Assembly (NCBI RefSeq): GCF_025961575.1
Contig: NZ_JAOQNX010000002.1
Location: forward strand, 124,001-188,000
Source of the DNA: Rhodoblastus acidophilus
GTDB lineage: Bacteria > Pseudomonadota > Alphaproteobacteria > Rhizobiales > Beijerinckiaceae
DNA length: 64,000 nucleotides
Direction: 5' to 3'
Shown piece by piece: positions 7,653-16,169 of this stretch; position 1 is the first letter of the stretch, and every line of letters starts with the position of its first letter. The position numbers were made by a program, and so were the translations under genes. The notes under the pieces were generated by a model, which saw only the letters and a list, made by a program, of their open reading frames with translations, searched no databases and was not told the origin of the DNA.

Positions 7653-8972
7653 ATGGAAACAAACCGTGGCGCTCTTCTGTCGATCGTCGTCGCAAGCCTC
7701 CTGACGGGATTGTCCGTCGGCGTGCTCGGCAGCCTGTTCCGGGCGGTGCTCGAGCTCGCCAATCAATGGCGCGGCATTCTGATCCAGATGGCGCACGCCA
7801 CCCCGCTCCAGGGTTTTGCCGCCACCGCCGTCGTCGTGGTCGCGGCCGCCATGATCGCGCGCTGGCTTGTCGCGCGTTTCGCGCCGATCGCGGCCGGCAG
7901 CGGCGTGCAGCATGTCGAGGCGGTGATGCGCGGCGAGGCCAAGCCCGCCGGTCTCGCCGTGATCCCCGTGAAATTCATCGGCGGCCTGCTGGCGATCGGC
8001 GCGGGTCTGCCGCTCGGGCGCGAAGGGCCGACGGTGCAGATGGGCGCCACCATCGGGGGGCTGGTCGCGAGCCGGGTGGTGGGCGACCGGGAAAGCCGCC
8101 CGGCGATCGCCGCCGCCGGCGCGGGCGCCGGACTGGCTGTCGCCTTCAACGCCCCCGTCGCCGGCGCCGTCTTCGTGTTCGAGGAGCTGACGCGCGCCTT
8201 TACCGAGCGGCAGATGCTCGCCGCCCTGGCCGCGGCGGCGGTCGCGGTGGCGATCATGCGCGTCGGGCTCGGCGACGCCCAGATGTTTCTGGCCGGCGCC
8301 TCCGTCGATCAGCCGCTCGCCGAACTGCCCTTCCATTTCGCTCTCGGCGCGGCCTTCGGTCTGCTCGGCGCCTTCTACGCGGCCTTGACCACGGCCTTCC
8401 TCGACGCGGTCGAATGGATGCGGGTGATCCCCTCCGTGGTGCGGGCTGGCGCCATCGGGCTGGTGATCGCCGCCGCGGGCTGGTTCTCGCCCGATCTGAT
8501 CGGCGGCGGCGAGGCCCTGGCGCAGTCCATCTTGTTGGCGCCGCCTGCCGTCGAGACGCTGCTGCTGATTCTCGGCGTGCGCCTGGCGCTGGGGCCGCTC
8601 GCCTATGCCGCCGGCGTTCCCGGCGGAGTGTTCGCGCCCTTGCTGGCGATCGGCGCCGCCTTCGGGGCGCTGATCGCCGCGGTCGCGGGTCCGATCTGGC
8701 CGGGCGGCGCGCCCTCGTCGCTGATCTGCGGCGTGGTCGGCATGGCGGCGATGTTTTCGGCCGTCGTGCGCGCCCCCCTGACCGGGATCGTCATGACCAT
8801 CGAGATGACCGGACGCTCCGACTGCGCGCTGCCCATGCTCACCGCCTGCATGGCGGCCATTCTGTTCGCCAGCCTGGCCGGCGCCCGGCCGGTCTATGAC
8901 GTGCTGCGCGAGCGCATGCTGGCGCAGCAGCGCCGGACGCCGCGCGGGCTCCAGGCCCATGGCGAAAAATAG
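7653..8972 (+). CDS. clcA: ClC-family chloride channel/antiporter
   Basis: A 439-aa polytopic membrane protein with all ClC signature loops: AGSGVQHVE (GSGIP-like), GREGPTVQMG containing the gating glutamate, and GVPGGVFAPL (GxFxP). The glutamate needed for proton coupling in exchangers is present in FNAPVAGAVFVFEELT, so this is more likely a 2Cl-/H+ exchanger than a channel. In enteric bacteria ClcA supports extreme acid resistance, which fits the HdeA-like chaperone 2 kb downstream. I chose ATG 7653; the frame also allows a TTG at 7575, which adds 26 unlikely residues. No C-terminal CBS domains are present. Confidence 0.93.
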   Translation: METNRGALLSIVVASLLTGLSVGVLGSLFRAVLELANQWRGILIQMAHATPLQGFAATAVVVVAAAMIARWLVARFAPIAAGSGVQHVEAVMRGEAKPAGLAVIPVKFIGGLLAIGAGLPLGREGPTVQMGATIGGLVASRVVGDRESRPAIAAAGAGAGLAVAFNAPVAGAVFVFEELTRAFTERQMLAALAAAAVAVAIMRVGLGDAQMFLAGASVDQPLAELPFHFALGAAFGLLGAFYAALTTAFLDAVEWMRVIPSVVRAGAIGLVIAAAGWFSPDLIGGGEALAQSILLAPPAVETLLLILGVRLALGPLAYAAGVPGGVFAPLLAIGAAFGALIAAVAGPIWPGGAPSSLICGVVGMAAMFSAVVRAPLTGIVMTIEMTGRSDCALPMLTACMAAILFASLAGARPVYDVLRERMLAQQRRTPRGLQAHGEK

Positions 8973-8999
8973 ACGGCCCCGGGCCGAAAGGAGAAGTCC

Positions 9000-9485
9000 A
9001 TGCTCAAACCCCTCGCCATCGCCATGGCCTTGCTGACGGCAAGCGCCAATCTCGGCGCGCCCGCCCTGGCGCTGCCGATCGCCGATCCCCACGCGTCCGC
9101 GACGGCGCCTCTCGAATTCGTCCGCCATGGCCGGCCGGGTCCTCGGCCGGGAGCGCACCGCCCCGTCAACAGGCCTGGAGCGCACAGACCCGTCCACCGG
9201 CCCCCGGCGGTCCACAGGCCCGGCTATCGTCGGCCCGTCACCCTGCCCGCGCATCGCCCCCGCCCCGTCGTGGTGCATCGACCGCGTCCCGTGGTCGTCT
9301 ATCCGCGCTGGCATGGCAGCTATTGGCGCCCCGGCGTCGGCTGGGCCGTGGGCAGCGTGGTGGCGATCGGCATGCTGACGGCCGCGGCCGCCGCCGCCTA
9401 TGCGCCGCCTCCCCCGTCTCCGGGCCTGTGCTGGTACTATACGGATTCCACGCGCCGGGCCGGCTATTGGGATCGCTGCCCGTAA
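9000..9485 (+). CDS. Secreted His/Pro/Arg-rich protein
   Basis: A 161-aa protein with a clear signal peptide (LAIAMALLTASANLGAPALA). Residues 40-105 are low-complexity Pro-Arg-His-Val repeats (RPGAHRPV, HRPRPVVV). A hydrophobic segment (VGSVVAIGMLTAAAAAAYA) and a conserved-looking C-terminus (GLCWYYTDSTRRAGYWDRCP) with two Cys follow. Similar envelope proteins are common in Rhizobiales and have no assigned function. Histidine richness could allow metal binding, but this is speculative. The ribosome site AAAGGAGAAGTCC before ATG 9000 is strong. It lies 27 bp after clcA in the same direction. Confidence 0.7.
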   Translation: MLKPLAIAMALLTASANLGAPALALPIADPHASATAPLEFVRHGRPGPRPGAHRPVNRPGAHRPVHRPPAVHRPGYRRPVTLPAHRPRPVVVHRPRPVVVYPRWHGSYWRPGVGWAVGSVVAIGMLTAAAAAAYAPPPPSPGLCWYYTDSTRRAGYWDRCP

Positions 9486-9502
9486 GCGCGCCTGAACGCA
9501 AA

Positions 9503-9528
9503 GCGGCGGGCGCTCGCGCGCCCGCCGC
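9503..9528. terminator. Strong hairpin between convergent genes
   Basis: A perfect 11-bp stem, GCGGCGGGCGC with its complement around a TCGC loop, lies between the convergent genes ending at 9485 and 9550. There is a short T-run only on the minus-strand side. Confidence 0.6.
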
Positions 9529-9549
9529 TCAAAATGCGTTTCGCGTCGC

Positions 9550-9822
9550 TTATTGCGCGAAATGTTCGGGACGCAACTGGGTCTTGCGGCTGGGCTTGAA
9601 TTCCGCCTGACAGGCCGGCGACAATTGCGACAATCTGCTTTCCAGGCAGGCCTCGATCATCGGGACATTGGGGATTTCGGGGCCGCAAAACGTCGTCGCA
9701 TCGCCTTCGCAGGCCGAACGCTGCTCCGGCGTGCCCTGGGCAAGAACGATCTGGGGCGACGTGGCGGCGGCGAGCGTCAACATGGCCAGGCCCGTCCAGC
9801 GCGCAAGTTTCGTTCTCTTCAT
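9550..9822 (-). CDS. Secreted small cysteine-rich protein
   Basis: A 90-aa protein. The signal peptide (LARWTGLAMLTLAAATSPQIVLAQ) is followed by a short domain with four regularly placed Cys: SACEGDATTFCGPEIP and EACLESRLSQLSPACQAEF. This resembles the small cysteine-rich repeat family of alphaproteobacterial periplasmic proteins. ATG 9822 is preceded by GAGAGGGA at a proper distance; the frame extends upstream but that part is not supported. The function is unknown. A copy of a 51-bp dispersed repeat lies just upstream (9858-9908). Confidence 0.72.
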   Translation of the reverse strand: MKRTKLARWTGLAMLTLAAATSPQIVLAQGTPEQRSACEGDATTFCGPEIPNVPMIEACLESRLSQLSPACQAEFKPSRKTQLRPEHFAQ

Positions 9823-9857
9823 GTGTGTTTCCCTCTCAGCCTGCTTGACGCGCGCAA

Positions 9858-9908
9858 CTTCGCAGAGGGCCGCCCCGTTGAGAAGATCGCGGGCGCCCAT
9901 TTTGAGCG
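9858..9908. repeat. Dispersed 51-bp repeat, copy A
   Basis: It begins CTTCGCAGAGGGC and ends GCGGGCGCCCATTTTGAGCG. The same ends with the same 51-bp length occur at 17924-17974, with a more variable middle. On the minus strand both copies sit just upstream of or at a gene start region. Confidence 0.75.
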
Positions 9909-9932
9909 CTTTATGGTCGCCGAACGCCAGCT

Positions 9933-10442
9933 CTAACGCGCCGAACATTTGCGCGGCGCCGCATCCTCGGGGCGCCGCACCAACCGCTCCAGGGTCGCAT
10001 GCATCCGTGCGAGCCGGGCCGCCGCGCGCTGGTCGAGTTGCAACAGGTCCCTGCGCGCCGTCGCGACCCCTTCGTCGATGACCATGGTCCAGGATTGGTC
10101 GCCGTTGCTGCTGATCCAGTTCTTCTGTTCGAGCCGCTTGAGCTTGCGGCGAACGGTCTCGCGCGGAATGCCGCAGACGTCGGCAAGCCGCGATGCGGTG
10201 ATGCCCAAGGGCTGGCGTTCGCCTGAAGCCGCGGACCTCATCCGCTCGGACATGAACACCTGGCCGATGACGCACAGAATCAGCGCCTGTTGGAGATCGC
10301 CGTTAAATTCCCGCGACAGCTCCGCGAGATGTTCTGAAAGGAACTGATTATACGCATATTGAAAGGCGGGATAATTGTCCGTGTCGGTGAAATCGTCTTC
10401 GATCTCGGCGGCTCGGGTCCGAGGCCGATGGAAATCCATCAT
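9933..10442 (-). CDS. Winged-helix transcriptional regulator
   Basis: A 169-aa DNA-binding protein. Residues about 95-135 form a Crp/GntR-like winged helix: ITASRLADVCGIPRETVRRK with the recognition helix, then LEQKNWISSN for the wing. The N-terminal 90 residues are helical and do not form a cyclic-nucleotide fold, so this is not a full Crp. The paired ATGs at 10439 and 10442 have AGGAGG seven bases before the first, so I start at 10442 rather than at the longer 10508. It is transcribed divergently from the HdeA-like gene 337 bp away and could regulate it. The ligand is unknown. Confidence 0.75.
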   Translation of the reverse strand: MMDFHRPRTRAAEIEDDFTDTDNYPAFQYAYNQFLSEHLAELSREFNGDLQQALILCVIGQVFMSERMRSAASGERQPLGITASRLADVCGIPRETVRRKLKRLEQKNWISSNGDQSWTMVIDEGVATARRDLLQLDQRAAARLARMHATLERLVRRPEDAAPRKCSAR

Positions 10443-10779
10443 AAATCGCCCTCCTGTGCGCCCAAGTCCGCTTTCCCAAAAAGCGCCTAGGGGTCTTGGC
10501 TCCGTCATCGCGCAAATCGAATCGAGCCAAGCTCTACTCTTTTAATCAAACCAACGTCACAGACTGGTGGCGGGCGCGCCGCTCGGGCGCGTCCGCGCCT
10601 CGCATGTTGGCATGATTGCGCGGCACTGCATAGCCGACGCCTGGTCATCCCTTTCGACGGCCGCTCGACGCGCCGCCGGGCGCGCCGCCCCTGCTCAGAA
10701 TGGGCGCGGGGGCCTTGACCTGCGCGCGCTGATCGGCACTCTTCAAAGCTTGGCGATGCAAGGGAAGAGAGGCCCCGCA
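10443..10779. promoter_or_regulatory. Divergent intergenic region
   Basis: 337 bp between the winged-helix regulator and the hdeA-like gene. No accepted ORF. A TTTTAATCAAACCAACG-type AT-rich patch at about 10540-10556 is the likeliest promoter zone. No operator repeat was identified. Confidence 0.35.
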
Positions 10780-11109
10780 ATGACCCGTATTTTCCTGATG
10801 GCGGCCGTCGCGCTGCTGCCGCTGTCCGCCCATGCGGATACGAAAAAGGGCCTGGCGCATTGGACCTGCGAAGATTTCACCGGGTCGGAGGACGTTTTCA
10901 AGCCGAAGATCGTCTATTGGGCGACGGGCGCCGCCAAGGCCGGCAAGCCCAAGACCTCCACGATCGACGTCGTCGAGACCGAGAAGATCGTGCCGATCAT
11001 CATCGACGTCTGCCAGAAGGACCCAAAGGCCTCGTTCTTCCACACGCTCAAGTCGGAATGGCGCAAGCTCGAAAAGAGCGCCGAGAAGCTCGAGCACAAG
11101 GCCCTTTGA
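10780..11109 (+). CDS. hdeA: HdeA/HdeB-family periplasmic acid-stress chaperone
   Basis: A 109-aa precursor. The signal peptide (IFLMAAVALLPLSAHA) is followed by the HdeA core LAHWTCEDFTG, then PKIVYWATGAAKAG, VVETEKIVPIIIDVCQKDP and a Lys-rich tail. Two Cys (in WTCEDF and DVCQKD) would form the family disulfide. HdeA-type proteins unfold at low pH and bind denatured periplasmic proteins. The ATG at 10780 has GAGAGG seven bases upstream; the longer frame from 10567 is not supported. With ClcA nearby this suggests adaptation to acidic water, in keeping with an acidophilus-like host. Confidence 0.85.
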   Translation: MTRIFLMAAVALLPLSAHADTKKGLAHWTCEDFTGSEDVFKPKIVYWATGAAKAGKPKTSTIDVVETEKIVPIIIDVCQKDPKASFFHTLKSEWRKLEKSAEKLEHKAL

Positions 11110-11173
11110 CGCGGGCTCTTTTCGCGCGGCCAGGCGGTCGGGAATTTAGGCGCAGCACCAGGCGGTCGGGCGA

Positions 11174-12433
11174 TTGACCAACGATTTTCAAAATATCCTT
11201 CTCATCGCCCTCATCGCGGTGCTGGCGCCGCTGGCGAGCCGGATACCGGGGCTGACGAATGTCCCCGTCGTCGCCATTGAGCTGGCCATGGGCGTGCTGG
11301 TCGGCCCGAGCGTCGCCGGACTGGTCGCCAGCGACGGCATCATCGATTTCCTCAGCCGGCTGGGGCTCGCCTTCCTGTTCTTCCGCGCAGGATTCGAATT
11401 CAGGCTGAAGAGCGTCGGCGCCGATGCGCTGCGCCTCGGCCTGATCGCGTGGTCGGCGTCGCTCGGCCTGGCGGCGGTCGCCGTCACGCTGCTGTATCTG
11501 ATCGGATTCATAACCGCGCCGGTGCTGATCGCCATCGCGCTGTCGACCACCGCTTTCGGCATCCTGCTGCCGGTGCTGCGGCAGACCAACGCCGTGGGCG
11601 AAGATCTGAAGCGCTATGTCCTGGGCGCAGCCGCCGTGGGCGAAATCGGCCCGTTGCTGCTGCTCTCGGTGGCGCTCGCCAAGGACCATCGTCTCGATCA
11701 GGTTCTGATCACCCTGCTGTTCGTCGCCCTTTCCGTCGGCTGCATCTTTCTTGTCGCGCGTTTCCGCTCGGAGCAGACCTCGTCGCTGATCCTGCGGCGG
11801 CTCGCCGACGACGAAATCCTGCCGGTGCGGGCGTCGCTGGTGCTGCTGCTCGGCTTTGTCTATCTGGCCAATCGCTTCGGCATCGAGATCGTCATCGGCG
11901 CCTATGCGGCGGGACTGGCGGTGGCCATGCTCGTCCACGGCACCGAAGCCGAGGTTCTGGAAGAGCGCCTGACCATGATCGGCTCGGGCTTTTTCGTGCC
12001 GGTGTTCTTCATCGCCAGCGGCGCCGAACTCGACCTGTCGACGCTGGTCTCCAGTCCAGGGAGCATGGCGCGCCTCGCCGTGTTCTGCCTGCTGTTCCTG
12101 TGCATTCGCGCAATCCCGCTGCACCTTTACGGGAAAGCGCTGGACAAGCGGGACATGCCGGCTTTCGCGCTGCTCACCTCGGTGACGCTGTCCCTGGTGG
12201 TCGCCATCGCCTATCTCGGCGTGCGCAAGGGGCAATTGTCCACAGAGAACGCCTCAGCCCTGGTCGGCGCCGCCGTCCTCACCGTCACGGTCTTCCCCGC
12301 CCTCGCCCAATCGATTTGCGCGGCCAAGCTGGAGTCCCGGCCGCCCGGCGCGGTCGAAACTTTTGTGATGCGCTGCGCCGACTGGGGCCTGAAGCGATAC
12401 GAAGCCGTGTTCGGCCCGGTGCGGCGGAGCTGA
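11174..12433 (+). CDS. CPA2-family monovalent cation/proton antiporter
   Basis: A 419-aa membrane protein with about 12-13 helices, Na+/H+ exchanger domain, KefB/CPA2 type. Seen: ELAMGVLVGPSVAGL, LFFRAGFEF near helix 3, and GIEIVIGAYAAGLAVA. There is no C-terminal TrkA-N nucleotide-binding domain, so it is shorter than KefB/KefC. The start is a TTG at 11174 with GGTCGGG upstream. It probably exchanges Na+ or K+ for H+; the ion cannot be told from sequence. A 14-bp direct duplication straddles the stop codon (12420-12447). Confidence 0.85.
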   Translation: MTNDFQNILLIALIAVLAPLASRIPGLTNVPVVAIELAMGVLVGPSVAGLVASDGIIDFLSRLGLAFLFFRAGFEFRLKSVGADALRLGLIAWSASLGLAAVAVTLLYLIGFITAPVLIAIALSTTAFGILLPVLRQTNAVGEDLKRYVLGAAAVGEIGPLLLLSVALAKDHRLDQVLITLLFVALSVGCIFLVARFRSEQTSSLILRRLADDEILPVRASLVLLLGFVYLANRFGIEIVIGAYAAGLAVAMLVHGTEAEVLEERLTMIGSGFFVPVFFIASGAELDLSTLVSSPGSMARLAVFCLLFLCIRAIPLHLYGKALDKRDMPAFALLTSVTLSLVVAIAYLGVRKGQLSTENASALVGAAVLTVTVFPALAQSICAAKLESRPPGAVETFVMRCADWGLKRYEAVFGPVRRS

Positions 12434-12447
12434 TGCGGCGGAGCTGA

Positions 12448-13137
12448 TCAGGCGTCGACGCTTTCCCGGGACGCCTTCTTCGCCAGCCTTTTCTTTTCGG
12501 CATCGGCCTTGAGCGCCGCCCGGTTCGGCTTGGCCTTGGCGATCAGCTTGAGGCGGTTGTGATCGCGGTGTTCGAACAGCGCGTCCTGACCCAACACCTT
12601 GAGAAAGGTCGTCTGGTCGTAGGACCAGGAGCCGTCGTCGTGTTTGGTGATGTCGATGCGGAATTCCTCGGTGCGGAACGCATGTTCGAGGAAGGGATTC
12701 GAGCAGACGCCGTTCACCGTTTCGCCGCGCCTGGCGGTCAATTGAAAGGTTTTGGCGTCGGGCTTCGCCTTGCCAATGGCCATGGCCGTCTGTCCGCGCG
12801 GGATCGACAGGGTCATGATCACGGTGTCCGTCGCCGGCTCCCATAGCCAATAGCCGATCTGGTCGTGGAAGAGACCGTTCTCGCCGCGCTTGAGAACCTG
12901 CTGGTGGTAGCGCAGTCCGTAAAAGAGTTGCGGACCGTTCGACTGGGGATCGATCGGCTGCAACTCGAAACGTTCACTGAAAATGCTCTTGTCCGGGCCG
13001 TCCGCCTTGGGGGCGATGTCCTCGCCGCCGAAGGCGCGCCAGACGCCGGCCATGCCGCTCAGCGGCCCGAGATTGTCGAGCGTATAGGGATCGATATCGT
13101 CGTTCTCGGTGAAAATGTCTTTGGGATATTGGTCCAT
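12448..13137 (-). CDS. Nitrobindin-like heme-binding beta-barrel protein
   Basis: A 229-aa protein of the FABP-like/DUF1794 family. Seen: LGPLSGMAGVWRAFGGEDIA at the start of the barrel, FSERFELQPIDPQSNGPQLF, LRYHQQVLKRGENGLFHDQI, and GYWLWEPATDTVIMTLSIPR. The family includes nitrobindins and THAP4 barrels that bind ferric heme. The heme-ligating His cannot be fixed from sequence alone. The C-terminal 40 residues are Lys/Ala-rich and likely helical. It converges with the antiporter, with 14 bp between stops. Confidence 0.75.
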   Translation of the reverse strand: MDQYPKDIFTENDDIDPYTLDNLGPLSGMAGVWRAFGGEDIAPKADGPDKSIFSERFELQPIDPQSNGPQLFYGLRYHQQVLKRGENGLFHDQIGYWLWEPATDTVIMTLSIPRGQTAMAIGKAKPDAKTFQLTARRGETVNGVCSNPFLEHAFRTEEFRIDITKHDDGSWSYDQTTFLKVLGQDALFEHRDHNRLKLIAKAKPNRAALKADAEKKRLAKKASRESVDA

Positions 13138-13232
13138 GGCGTGGGCTCCGCAACGTCGGAGCTCAAGCTAACAAAGTCGATCGGCCGCGCCAACAGGCGG
13201 CGCGGCCGACCGAACGCTCGGGGTGCTGAACC

Positions 13233-13291
13233 GTGGCCCGCCCCCGCCCTTCGAGACGCCCGCCAAGGCGGGCTCCTCAGGACAAGGGCTA
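13233..13291. repeat. REP-like palindromic element
   Basis: Contains TTCGAGACGCCCGCCAAGG, CGGGCTCCTCAGGA and AAGGGCTA. The central arms (GCCCGCC/GGCGGGC) pair. It belongs to the same family as elements at 14970, 38445, 43390, 47946, 48023 and 55808. Confidence 0.85.
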
Positions 13292-13325
13292 ATTTATTCT
13301 CCTATATGGAGGAATCCTCTCGGGA

Positions 13326-14807
13326 TCAGGACACCGCGCTGGTGGCGATGGCGAGGAAGCGGGTGGCGTCGCCCGACTGGATGCGCAGCAGCACAGCCTT
13401 CTGTCCCTCCTTCCGGGCGTTGCTCAAGGCGGCGGCGACATCGGCCGGCGTGGCGACCGGCTTGCCCGAGGCTTCGAGGATCACGTCGCCGGCGCGCAGG
13501 CCCTTTTCGGCAGCCAAACCGTTCGGATCGAGATCGGCGATGACGACGCCGGTCTTGCCCGCGCCCGCCACCGCCGAAGCGGGGGCAAGTTCGACGCCGA
13601 GCGCGGCGAGCGCGGCATGTTCGCTCTTCGGCTCCACCGCCGCGCGCGCTTCCTTTTCGCCAGGAAGCGCCGCGAGTTTCACGTCAGCCTTTTTCTCGGC
13701 GCCGTCGCGCAAAAAGGTCAGCTTCACCTCCTTGCCCGGACCATAGGCGGCGATTTTCCGCGCGAGTTCGCGCGGGTCCTCGATCCTTTGGCCGTCGACC
13801 GCGATGATGACGTCGCCCGACTTGATGCCCGCCTCGGCGGCCGGGCCGGATTTGGCTTCGGCGACCAGCGCGCCCTTCGGGGTCTTCAGGCCGAGGCTGT
13901 CGGCGATGTCCTGGCTCACCGGCTGAATCTGCACGCCGATGAAGCCGCGCGCCACCACGCCCTTGTCCTTCAGCGACGCAATCACGTTTTTGGCCACTTC
14001 GGAGGGAATGGCGAAACCGATGCCGACCGAGCCGCCCGAAGGTGAAAAAATCGCCGTGTTGACGCCGACCACTTCGCCATTGGCGTCAAAGGTCGGGCCA
14101 CCGGAATTGCCGCGATTCACCGGCGCGTCGATCTGCAGGAAGTCGTCATAGGGGCCGGCGCCAATGTCGCGCCCCCGCGCGGAGACAATGCCGGCGGTCA
14201 CCGTGCCGCCGAGCCCGAACGGATTGCCGACCGCGACCACCCAGTCGCCGACGCGCGGCGGCTTGTCGCCGAACTGGACGAAGGCATAATCGCCGGGCTC
14301 CTTGATCTTCAGCAAGGCGAGATCTGTCTTCTTGTCCTTGCCGACAATTTTTGCGCCGACCGTTTTGCCGTCATCGAGGACGATTTCGACATCGCCCGCG
14401 GCGTTTTCGACGACATGGTTGTTGGTGACGACATAGCCGTCTTTGGAAATGATGAAGCCCGAGCCCTGCGCCATGCCGACTTCCGGCTTCTGGCGGCGTC
14501 CCTGGTCGCCGAAACGGCGGAAGAATTTTTCCATGCCCTCGCCGTCGCCGAATTGCGGCGGCAGGGCGTTGCGGGCGTCTTCGTCGGCGACGGCGGCAAT
14601 CTTCACGCGCACCGAGACCACGGCGCCTTTCACGCGATCGACGAGCGGGGCGAAGGACGGCGCGCCGATGGTTTGCGGCGCCGTTTCGGCGTGGACAACG
14701 GTGGCGGCGGGGTAAACGGCGGCGCCGAGCGCCAGCGCAGCGACCGCGCCGAGCAGGACCGCGCGCGAGCCGGTACGACGAAACGAACGATTGTGCAAAG
14801 GTGTCAT
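13326..14807 (-). CDS. degP: Do-like periplasmic serine protease (DegP/DegQ/MucD)
   Basis: A 493-aa precursor. The signal peptide (VLLGAVAALALGAAVYPAAT) is followed by the trypsin-like domain with triad His in VTNNHVVE, Asp in KKTDLALLKI and Ser in NRGNSGGPTF. Two PDZ domains follow, at about residues 280-370 and 400-490 (ARGFIGVQIQPVSQDIADSL, GVVIADLDPNGLAAEKGLRAG). It degrades or refolds damaged envelope proteins. ATG 14807 has AGGAGAACCTGAG upstream, typical for this family. The envelope-stress context is reinforced by the acid-stress genes nearby. Confidence 0.95.
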   Translation of the reverse strand: MTPLHNRSFRRTGSRAVLLGAVAALALGAAVYPAATVVHAETAPQTIGAPSFAPLVDRVKGAVVSVRVKIAAVADEDARNALPPQFGDGEGMEKFFRRFGDQGRRQKPEVGMAQGSGFIISKDGYVVTNNHVVENAAGDVEIVLDDGKTVGAKIVGKDKKTDLALLKIKEPGDYAFVQFGDKPPRVGDWVVAVGNPFGLGGTVTAGIVSARGRDIGAGPYDDFLQIDAPVNRGNSGGPTFDANGEVVGVNTAIFSPSGGSVGIGFAIPSEVAKNVIASLKDKGVVARGFIGVQIQPVSQDIADSLGLKTPKGALVAEAKSGPAAEAGIKSGDVIIAVDGQRIEDPRELARKIAAYGPGKEVKLTFLRDGAEKKADVKLAALPGEKEARAAVEPKSEHAALAALGVELAPASAVAGAGKTGVVIADLDPNGLAAEKGLRAGDVILEASGKPVATPADVAAALSNARKEGQKAVLLRIQSGDATRFLAIATSAVS

Positions 14808-15051
14808 CTCAGGTTCTCCTGTTGGAGCAACCAGCGGCGCTCCCAGAAAACCTGAGATGGGTGGGCCGCATTACCTTTGCATGATGCGCAGATTAAGCTT
14901 TCGTCATGGCGCAGGTCGCGATGAAAATGCGCGCCGCGCGGCCCGATGACAAACTGTCGTTTCGATGGCCATGGTTCGAGACGGCCCCTTCGGGGCCTCC
15001 TCACCATGAGGGGTTTTCTCTATTCGGACGAGAAAGTGGCCCAGCCGAAGC
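14808..15051. other. Intergenic with REP-like element
   Basis: Upstream region of degP. Apart from the REP-like element at 14970-15016 I see nothing that can be assigned. Confidence 0.4.
14970..15016. repeat. REP-like palindromic element
   Basis: CATGGTTCGAGACGGCCCC, then the loop and complementary GGGGCCTCCTCACCATG. This is a compact, nearly perfect palindrome of the dispersed family. Confidence 0.85.
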
Positions 15052-15315
15052 TCAATAATTCACTGCGCTGCCGTCTTCGCGGACCACGTCGTTTTCGTTC
15101 AGATATTTGAGCGTGTCGTCGGGCGTGCAGGAGGTGACCGCGGGGTCCTTCCACGGCGACGTCCCGCCCGAGGCCGGATCGAAGCCGGAGCGCGCCGCGA
15201 CCAGGTCGCGCGCCGCGTCCGCCGACGGCGCGGACGCCCAGACCCTTTCCTGTTCCTTCGAATATTTCCAGGAGGGATGATCGGAATCGATCGGCTCAAG
15301 ACGATAGACGCTCAT
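15052..15315 (-). CDS. Hypothetical small soluble protein
   Basis: An 87-aa acidic protein beginning MSVYRLEPIDSDHPSWKYSK. A helical middle (ERVWASAPSADAARDLVAAR) precedes SPWKDPAVTSCTPD and a charged C-terminus. Similar short proteins of unknown function are common in Rhizobiales. ATG 15315 has AAGGAGCCTGCGC upstream. No domain is recognised. Confidence 0.6.
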   Translation of the reverse strand: MSVYRLEPIDSDHPSWKYSKEQERVWASAPSADAARDLVAARSGFDPASGGTSPWKDPAVTSCTPDDTLKYLNENDVVREDGSAVNY

Positions 15316-15507
15316 GCGCAGGCTCCTTCACGGCGGGCGTGGCCAACGGGAAGTGCGACCCAGATTTGCAGCGCGCGCAAGGGGGCGAGCGCTCAAAATG
15401 AGCAACCGGCCCGGAGCGACCTTCCGTGTGACAATCCTTGAACTTGCCAATGCCGGCGGACCGGATGATAGTGCGCGCACGAGCAAACCAAACCACGAGA
15501 AGCAGCG

Positions 15508-16056
15508 ATGTTCGAGGACTCGGGCGTCAGCCCAACCACCGCCCACAAGTCCGGCTTTGGCGCCGTCGTTTTCAGGGAGGCGCCCTATCTTCTCGTCGTC
15601 GCCATGGCCCTGTTCGGCGTGGCCTATACCAGCCTCACCGGAACGCCGATTACCTTTTACTGGATCACGCTGGCGCCGCTGATCGGCGTCATCTGCGTGG
15701 TCTCGCGCTGGCGCGTCGCCACCACCAAGCAGGAACGCCTCGAACTCATCTGGCGGCAGGTGCTGCATTGGCTGGCGGTGCTCGCCACCATCGAACTTCT
15801 GTTCGTCGGCGACGTCAGCCGCATGGCCGATACGGACGCCACCGCCATGGCCGTTCTCGCCGTGCTGGCGCTGGGCACGTTCATCGCCGGCGTGCACACG
15901 TCGTCCTGGCGCATCTCGCTGGTCGGCGTGTTTCTCGCGCTCGCCATTCCCGCGATCTCCTGGCTGGAACAATCCGTGCTGCTGATCGTGCTGGGCGGCG
16001 CCGTGATCGTGGCGATCGTCGCGCCGATCGTGTTTCGCGAGAAGCGCGCCGCCTGA
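15508..16056 (+). CDS. Hypothetical five-helix inner-membrane protein
   Basis: A 182-aa protein. It has a soluble 25-residue N-terminus and then about five hydrophobic segments (LLVVAMALFGVAY, FYWITLAPLIGVICVV, VLHWLAVLATIELLFVG, MAVLAVLALGTFIAGV, LLIVLGGAVIVAIVAPIVF). I do not recognise the family. ATG 15508 has AGAAGCAGCG upstream. It lies 114 bp before an AI-2E family permease on the same strand and could be co-transcribed with it. Confidence 0.65.
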   Translation: MFEDSGVSPTTAHKSGFGAVVFREAPYLLVVAMALFGVAYTSLTGTPITFYWITLAPLIGVICVVSRWRVATTKQERLELIWRQVLHWLAVLATIELLFVGDVSRMADTDATAMAVLAVLALGTFIAGVHTSSWRISLVGVFLALAIPAISWLEQSVLLIVLGGAVIVAIVAPIVFREKRAA

Positions 16057-16169
16057 TCGGCGGAAGGAGGCCGGCGACTTTCCCCTTTGGGTGAAGAGCC
16101 GGCCTGAAGCGACTGAGGGACGTCAACGCGCCGTGCGCTTCGCGTTCGGCCCCTGCAACGGTCGGAACG

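Noticed and set aside
7539-9314. Minus-strand 591-codon frame
   Set aside because: Arg/Gly/Asp/His-rich shadow of clcA, typical of antisense reading in high-GC DNA.
11048-12235. Minus-strand 395-codon frame
   Set aside because: Gln/Arg/Asp-rich shadow of the CPA2 antiporter gene.
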